In this document: in pieces, positions 6,021 to 8,248 of the stretch
Position numbering within the stretch: the stretch's first letter is position 1
Layout: each line of letters starts with the position of its first letter
From: a bacterium
GTDB taxonomy: Bacteria > Chloroflexota > Dehalococcoidia > Tepidiformales > Tepidiformaceae
Assembly (NCBI GenBank): GCA_945861295.1
Contig: CAMAUF010000077.1
Location: forward strand, 1 to 8,248
Length of the DNA stretch: 8,248 nucleotides
Direction: 5' to 3'
The notes under the pieces: model-generated
Told to the model about the DNA's origin: nothing
Seen by the model: only the letters and a program-made list of their open reading frames with translations
The model's database searches: none
Made by a program: the position numbers and the translations under genes

Positions 6021-6035
6021 GGCGATCGTGGGAGC

Positions 6036-6413
6036 GTGTTTGGCCGCAAACCACTGATCACCGACACCGTCTACGGCAGTCTGATGACCTCGTTTGGCCG
6101 CGTCGTCGACCTCGACCGGTTCGTGTCCGGGCCGGCGGCCGCCCTGGCGGAGAAAGTCGCGGCCGCGTCGCCGGAGGCTGTCGCCGCCGCCGACCGTTCG
6201 ACCTATGAGGGGGCCGCGCTCTACCACCTGCGGCTCCTGGCCGGCGCGTGGATCATCGCGTCGGAAGGCGGCGTCCCCCGCAAGACCGCCGAAGTCTTCG
6301 AAGAGGCGGTCGCCTGGCGCTTCCGGGCGGCGGGCCGGGAGGCGCAGGAACTCGCGCACCGCCTCTCGCGCCTGGCCCGCGCCGAAGGCCCGCGCGACCT
6401 CCGTCAGGGCTGA
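6036..6413 (+). CDS. Small protein of unknown function
   Basis: A 125-residue frame from the GTG at 6036 to the TGA at 6411-6413. The start is uncertain: the GTG has GGGAG just one base before it, and an ATG at 6083 would give a 109-residue product without a clear ribosome-binding site. I favour the GTG because the stretch FGRKPLITDTVYGSLMTSFG reads as ordinary protein and flows into the rest. The remainder is soluble, Ala/Arg/Glu-rich and predicted mostly helical, with a Tyr-Leu-rich centre (YEGAALYHLRLLAGAWIIAS) that could be a buried helix. The C-terminal third is a charged amphipathic helix (EEAVAWRFRAAGREAQELAH) that could mediate oligomerisation. No catalytic motif, signal peptide or metal site is seen. 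It is divergent from mobA and its last 10 bases overlap the convergent hydrolase gene. I do not recognise the family. Confidence 0.65.
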   Translation: MFGRKPLITDTVYGSLMTSFGRVVDLDRFVSGPAAALAEKVAAASPEAVAAADRSTYEGAALYHLRLLAGAWIIASEGGVPRKTAEVFEEAVAWRFRAAGREAQELAHRLSRLARAEGPRDLRQG

Positions 6414-7030
6414 GGGGCCCGAGTCGTGACGAACGCCGCGGTGGCCGCGATCGCCTCTTCGATGTTCTGGCCATGCGTGCGCCCAGACGAGGCGCGCGGC
6501 TTGAGGTCGTGGTCGCCGTCTTCGATCCAGCGTAGGGCGATGGCTGGCGAGAGCACGTAGCCCGCGACGTCCGCCGGCGTGCCGAAGGGGTCGCGCGTGC
6601 CTTGGAGGATCAGCGCCGGAGTCGTCAACGATTCGAGGTGCGCAGTCCGCGTCTTTTCGGGGCGGCCCGGCGGGTGGAAGGGATAGCCGAGGCAGACGAG
6701 GCCGCGCACGCCCTGTTCGTCCGCGACCATGCTCGCCATCCGGCCGCCCATGGACTTCCCGGCGATGAAGACGCCAGCGCCGCCGCCGAGCTCATCGATG
6801 ACGGAGCGCCAGGTCGCGAGGAGGACGGGTTCGCGGTCCGGCCCCGGGCGCCGGCCTTCACGCCGGGCCGCCATGTAGGGAAACTCGAAGCGCACCACCC
6901 GGAGGCCCAACACCGCGAGGCCCTTCGCCAGCGTGGCCATGACTGGGCTGTCCATCGCCGCGCCGGCGCCGTGCGCGAAGATCAGCGTGGGGCCGGATTG
7001 TGGCCCCTCCGAAAGCAGGGTCGCGCTCAT
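6404..7030 (-). CDS. Alpha/beta hydrolase, KANL3/Tex30-like family
   Basis: A 208-residue alpha/beta hydrolase from the ATG at 7030, chosen because GGAGG stands 7 bases before it and because TLIFAHGAGAAMDSP (residues 15-29) is the normal N-terminal oxyanion region of this family. The longer upstream frame is only a shadow of the neighbouring gene. The nucleophile elbow is IAGKSMGGRMAS (Ser93), the acid is in LQGTRDPFGT (Asp147), and the base is in EDGDHDLKPR (His174), so the full Ser-Asp-His triad is present. The compact length without a lid domain matches the bacterial Tex30/KANL3-type hydrolases, whose substrates are mostly unknown; a cytoplasmic esterase is likely. It follows the DUF983 gene by 35 bases and probably shares its mRNA. 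Its stop overlaps the end of the convergent plus-strand gene by 10 bases. Confidence 0.87.
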   Translation of the reverse strand: MSATLLSEGPQSGPTLIFAHGAGAAMDSPVMATLAKGLAVLGLRVVRFEFPYMAARREGRRPGPDREPVLLATWRSVIDELGGGAGVFIAGKSMGGRMASMVADEQGVRGLVCLGYPFHPPGRPEKTRTAHLESLTTPALILQGTRDPFGTPADVAGYVLSPAIALRWIEDGDHDLKPRASSGRTHGQNIEEAIAATAAFVTTRAPQP

Positions 7031-7065
7031 CCCGGAACCTCCGCGTTCTCGACCGCCGGCGCGGG

Positions 7066-7455
7066 CTAGGTCAGACCGAACGGCTTCTCCGACTTGTCTT
7101 CGTCGAAATGGTAATCGACGTGCATCCAGATGACGCGGGCGTAGCGAAACGAGATCGGCGACTGCACGACGAGGTGCGCCAGCGGGACGCCGATCACCCA
7201 GAGCGGCGAGACGCCCGCCAGCAGCATCGGCAGCCAGTAGGCGGTGCTCACGAGCCCAAAAAAGTAGCTCGCATACATCGCGCCGACGAAATAGCCCGGC
7301 TCGCGTTCGAACCGGAAGTCGCAGACGGTACACCGCTCGCGCATCGCCATGAGGCTGCCGAGCTTGACGAGGCTGGCTGATTGAAAGGCCCCGCCACGAC
7401 AGCAGCGCGGACACCTCTGGCACAAGATCGGCCAGATCCGACCGAGAAGGCTCAC
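7066..7455 (-). CDS. DUF983-family zinc-ribbon membrane protein
   Basis: A 129-residue protein from a GTG at 7455. I prefer this start because AGGAGG stands five bases upstream and the sequence from there (MSLLGRIWPILCQRCPRCCR) matches a normal DUF983 beginning. An ATG at 7476 would add seven residues encoded within the heptamer repeats. The N-terminus has a zinc-ribbon-like set of cysteines: CPRC (15-18) and CTVC (42-45). The family hallmark FEREPGYFVGAMYASYFFGL follows at about 49-68, leading into two membrane segments, roughly 57-81 and 84-104, and a short acidic/aromatic tail. Function of DUF983 is not established; the cysteines suggest metal binding on the cytoplasmic face of the membrane. 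It lies between the PPOX-family gene and the hydrolase gene in a probable operon. Confidence 0.88.
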   Translation of the reverse strand: MSLLGRIWPILCQRCPRCCRGGAFQSASLVKLGSLMAMRERCTVCDFRFEREPGYFVGAMYASYFFGLVSTAYWLPMLLAGVSPLWVIGVPLAHLVVQSPISFRYARVIWMHVDYHFDEDKSEKPFGLT

Positions 7456-7463
7456 GCGCTCCT

Positions 7464-7498
7464 CCTCATGCCTCATGCCTCATCCCTCATCCCTCATC
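7464..7498. repeat. Five perfect heptamer repeats (CCTCATS) between two operon genes
   Basis: Five contiguous 7-base units read on the plus strand: CCTCATG at 7464 and 7471, then CCTCATC at 7478, 7485 and 7492. The array fills nearly the entire gap between the PPOX-family stop (7505) and the DUF983 start (7455). On the coding strand each unit reads (G/C)ATGAGG, containing an ATG, an overlapping TGA and a GAGG ribosome-binding-like core. Because 7 is not a multiple of 3, the ATGs cycle through all three frames. Short heptamer arrays of this kind are known between genes in cyanobacteria and other bacteria and change length by slippage. Confidence 0.9.
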
Positions 7499-7504
7499 TC
7501 TCGG

Positions 7505-7909
7505 CTACCCCATCGTCTGGACGGAGGTCGGCGTCACGCGAAAGATGACGCGCTTTTCGGCCGGGTTGGCGGCGCGGCCCGGATACGTATCGAGGCCAAG
7601 ATACTTCTTCGCCATCTTGTCGATGTTGGCATCCGCGCCAACGGTCGTTCGCTCGGAGACGACGCCGCGGACTTGGATGTAGCGGTACGGGTTGGCGGCA
7701 TCGTGGATCGAGATCGCGACGTTGGGGTTGCGGTCCATGTTCTTGGTCTTGACGCGCCCTTCGGCCGTGTTGAAGACGAGCGTGTCGCCTTCGAGATCGA
7801 TCCAGAGCGGCGTCGACTGCGGGAGGCCGTCGCGGCCGAGGGTGGCGAGATGGGCGAGGTTCTTGCCCTCGATGATGTCGCGATGCGAAGCGGGGACGGA
7901 AACAGCCAT
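7505..7909 (-). CDS. PPOX-class flavin/F420-dependent oxidoreductase
   Basis: A 134-residue split-barrel protein of the pyridoxamine-5'-phosphate-oxidase-like superfamily. HLATLGRDGLPQSTPLWIDL (residues 20-39) is the first barrel hairpin, LVFNTAEGRVKTKNMDRNPN (44-63) holds the basic cofactor-phosphate-binding segment (Arg52, Lys54, Lys56) followed by NPxV, and VAISIHDAANPYRYIQVRGV (64-83) is the next strand pair. This arrangement is typical of the TIGR03618-like enzymes, which bind F420 or a flavin and reduce or oxidise small heterocycles, acting as cytoplasmic dimers. It lacks the C-terminal PLP-site region of true PdxH. The start ATG at 7909 has AAGGAG seven bases upstream. It is the first gene of a probable three-gene operon with DUF983 and the hydrolase. 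The family is firm; F420 versus FMN use is not decided by sequence inspection. Confidence 0.87.
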   Translation of the reverse strand: MAVSVPASHRDIIEGKNLAHLATLGRDGLPQSTPLWIDLEGDTLVFNTAEGRVKTKNMDRNPNVAISIHDAANPYRYIQVRGVVSERTTVGADANIDKMAKKYLGLDTYPGRAANPAEKRVIFRVTPTSVQTMG

Positions 7910-7940
7910 GGGTTGGCTCCTTGTTTAGATGAGAGGTTCG

Positions 7941-7969
7941 ACCGTAGCCCGCGCCACGGCGGCGGACAA
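7941..7969 (-). promoter_or_regulatory. Candidate promoter for the PPOX-DUF983-hydrolase operon
   Basis: On the minus strand: -35-like TTGTCC (7969-7964, 4 of 6), a 17-base spacer, and -10-like TACGGT (7946-7941, 3 of 6). This gives a leader of about 25 bases to the ATG at 7909. The hexamers are degenerate, as is common in high-G+C bacteria, but spacing and location are right. It lies in the 80-base gap after the short-chain dehydrogenase gene. Confidence 0.4.
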
Positions 7970-7989
7970 GGTGGATTGGGGTCGCGCGT

Positions 7990-8248
7990 CTACTTGGCCG
8001 CGAGTTCCGCCTCGTGGTCCTTCCACGACTGGCGCACGCTCCACCAAGGTTCGGCGCCCGCGAGCGACGTGATCTTGTCCCACTGCGCCGCGATCTTGTC
8101 GGCTGTCGGCTCGGGCACTTCGACGCGCGCGTTGCGGATGATCGCGGCGCGGCCGAACGTGCCGCCGGAGGCTTCAATGACCATGCCGCTGCTGGTGCAG
8201 TCGCTGCTCGAAAGGTAGGTCACGACCGGCGCGACCAACTCCGGGGCC
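7990..8248 (-). CDS. Short-chain dehydrogenase/reductase, partial (C-terminal part only)
   Basis: An 86-residue open frame enters from the right edge and ends with TAG at 7992-7990. The start lies outside the window; the in-frame TTG at 8238 is not a real start, because homology continues upstream of it (APELVAPVVTYL). That helix, followed by SSSDCTSSGMVIEASGGTFG, is the normal C-terminal alpha-F/beta-G region of a classical SDR: P-E-x-V-A at the helix, then loss-of-turn and G-x-x-x-x-x-x-G-G. The tail after AAIIRNARVEV resembles the extension seen in SDRs related to peroxisomal multifunctional enzyme type 2 and 3-hydroxyacyl-CoA dehydrogenases, which suggests a fatty-acid-type substrate; that is inference. 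The NAD(P) motif and catalytic Tyr-Lys lie beyond the window. It precedes the PPOX-family gene by 80 bases on the same strand. Confidence 0.83.
   Translation of the reverse strand, partial: APELVAPVVTYLSSSDCTSSGMVIEASGGTFGRAAIIRNARVEVPEPTADKIAAQWDKITSLAGAEPWWSVRQSWKDHEAELAAK

Noticed and set aside
5457..6035. Upstream extension of the small plus-strand gene through the mobA region (318 codons in total)
   Set aside because: The extension is antisense to mobA, which has clear MobA motifs. The sensible part starts at about 6036.
7031..7423. Upstream extension of the alpha/beta hydrolase frame (339 codons)
   Set aside because: It overlaps the DUF983 gene in another frame and looks Arg/Ala-rich and unfolded. 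The ATG at 7030 has a good ribosome-binding site and matches the family start.
1..8248. Defence island, mobile element, CRISPR array or biosynthetic cluster
   Set aside because: I looked for transposase or integrase genes, terminal repeats, direct-repeat/spacer arrays, restriction or nuclease genes and multi-enzyme assembly-line genes. The only defence-like item is the decayed VapBC pair.

Overview
The window is an ordinary, gene-dense stretch of a high-G+C bacterial chromosome carrying mostly metabolic and housekeeping genes. No phage, transposon, CRISPR, rRNA or tRNA signature is visible. The gene mix is a PPOX-class flavin/F420-type oxidoreductase, a MoxR/ChlI-like ATPase with an Asn-Glu Walker B, an atypical epimerase, a lipobox-bearing LivK-type binding protein, and GTG/TTG starts. 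This suits a Gram-positive-like or monoderm high-G+C lineage such as Chloroflexota or Actinomycetota. That placement is inference from gene content and is weak.

Layout, left to right. (1) Positions 1-1299, minus strand: an unrecognised protein (C-terminus cut by the window edge) sits downstream of and overlaps (TGATG) an NAD-dependent epimerase/dehydratase-like gene. That gene has a good sigma70-type promoter placed so close to its ATG that the mRNA should be leaderless. (2) Positions 1379-1936, plus strand: a vapB-type AbrB antitoxin gene is intact, but the vapC PIN toxin behind it has a frameshift and has lost its C-terminal half. (3) Positions 1902-5289, minus strand: a MoxR/ChlI-like AAA+ ATPase with its own strong promoter, then a GNAT acetyltransferase, then a branched-chain amino-acid-type substrate-binding lipoprotein. 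These may form one transcription unit. (4) Positions 5293-5954, minus strand: mobA (molybdenum cofactor guanylyltransferase), ending in a perfect hairpin that abuts the ATPase promoter. (5) Positions 5955-6035: a divergent intergenic region holding a perfect 10-bp inverted repeat, a candidate operator. (6) Positions 6036-6413, plus strand: a small protein of unknown function whose end overlaps the end of the next minus-strand gene. (7) Positions 6404-7969, minus strand: a probable operon of PPOX-family oxidoreductase, DUF983 zinc-ribbon membrane protein and alpha/beta hydrolase. Five perfect heptamer repeats lie between the first two genes. (8) Positions 7990-8248, minus strand: the C-terminal part of a short-chain dehydrogenase.

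I found no convincing new multi-gene system. The signals most worth a second look are the decayed toxin beside an intact antitoxin, the start-codon-rich heptamer array, the divergent palindrome near mobA, the leaderless promoter, and the ATPase with altered Walker motifs and no visible VWA partner.
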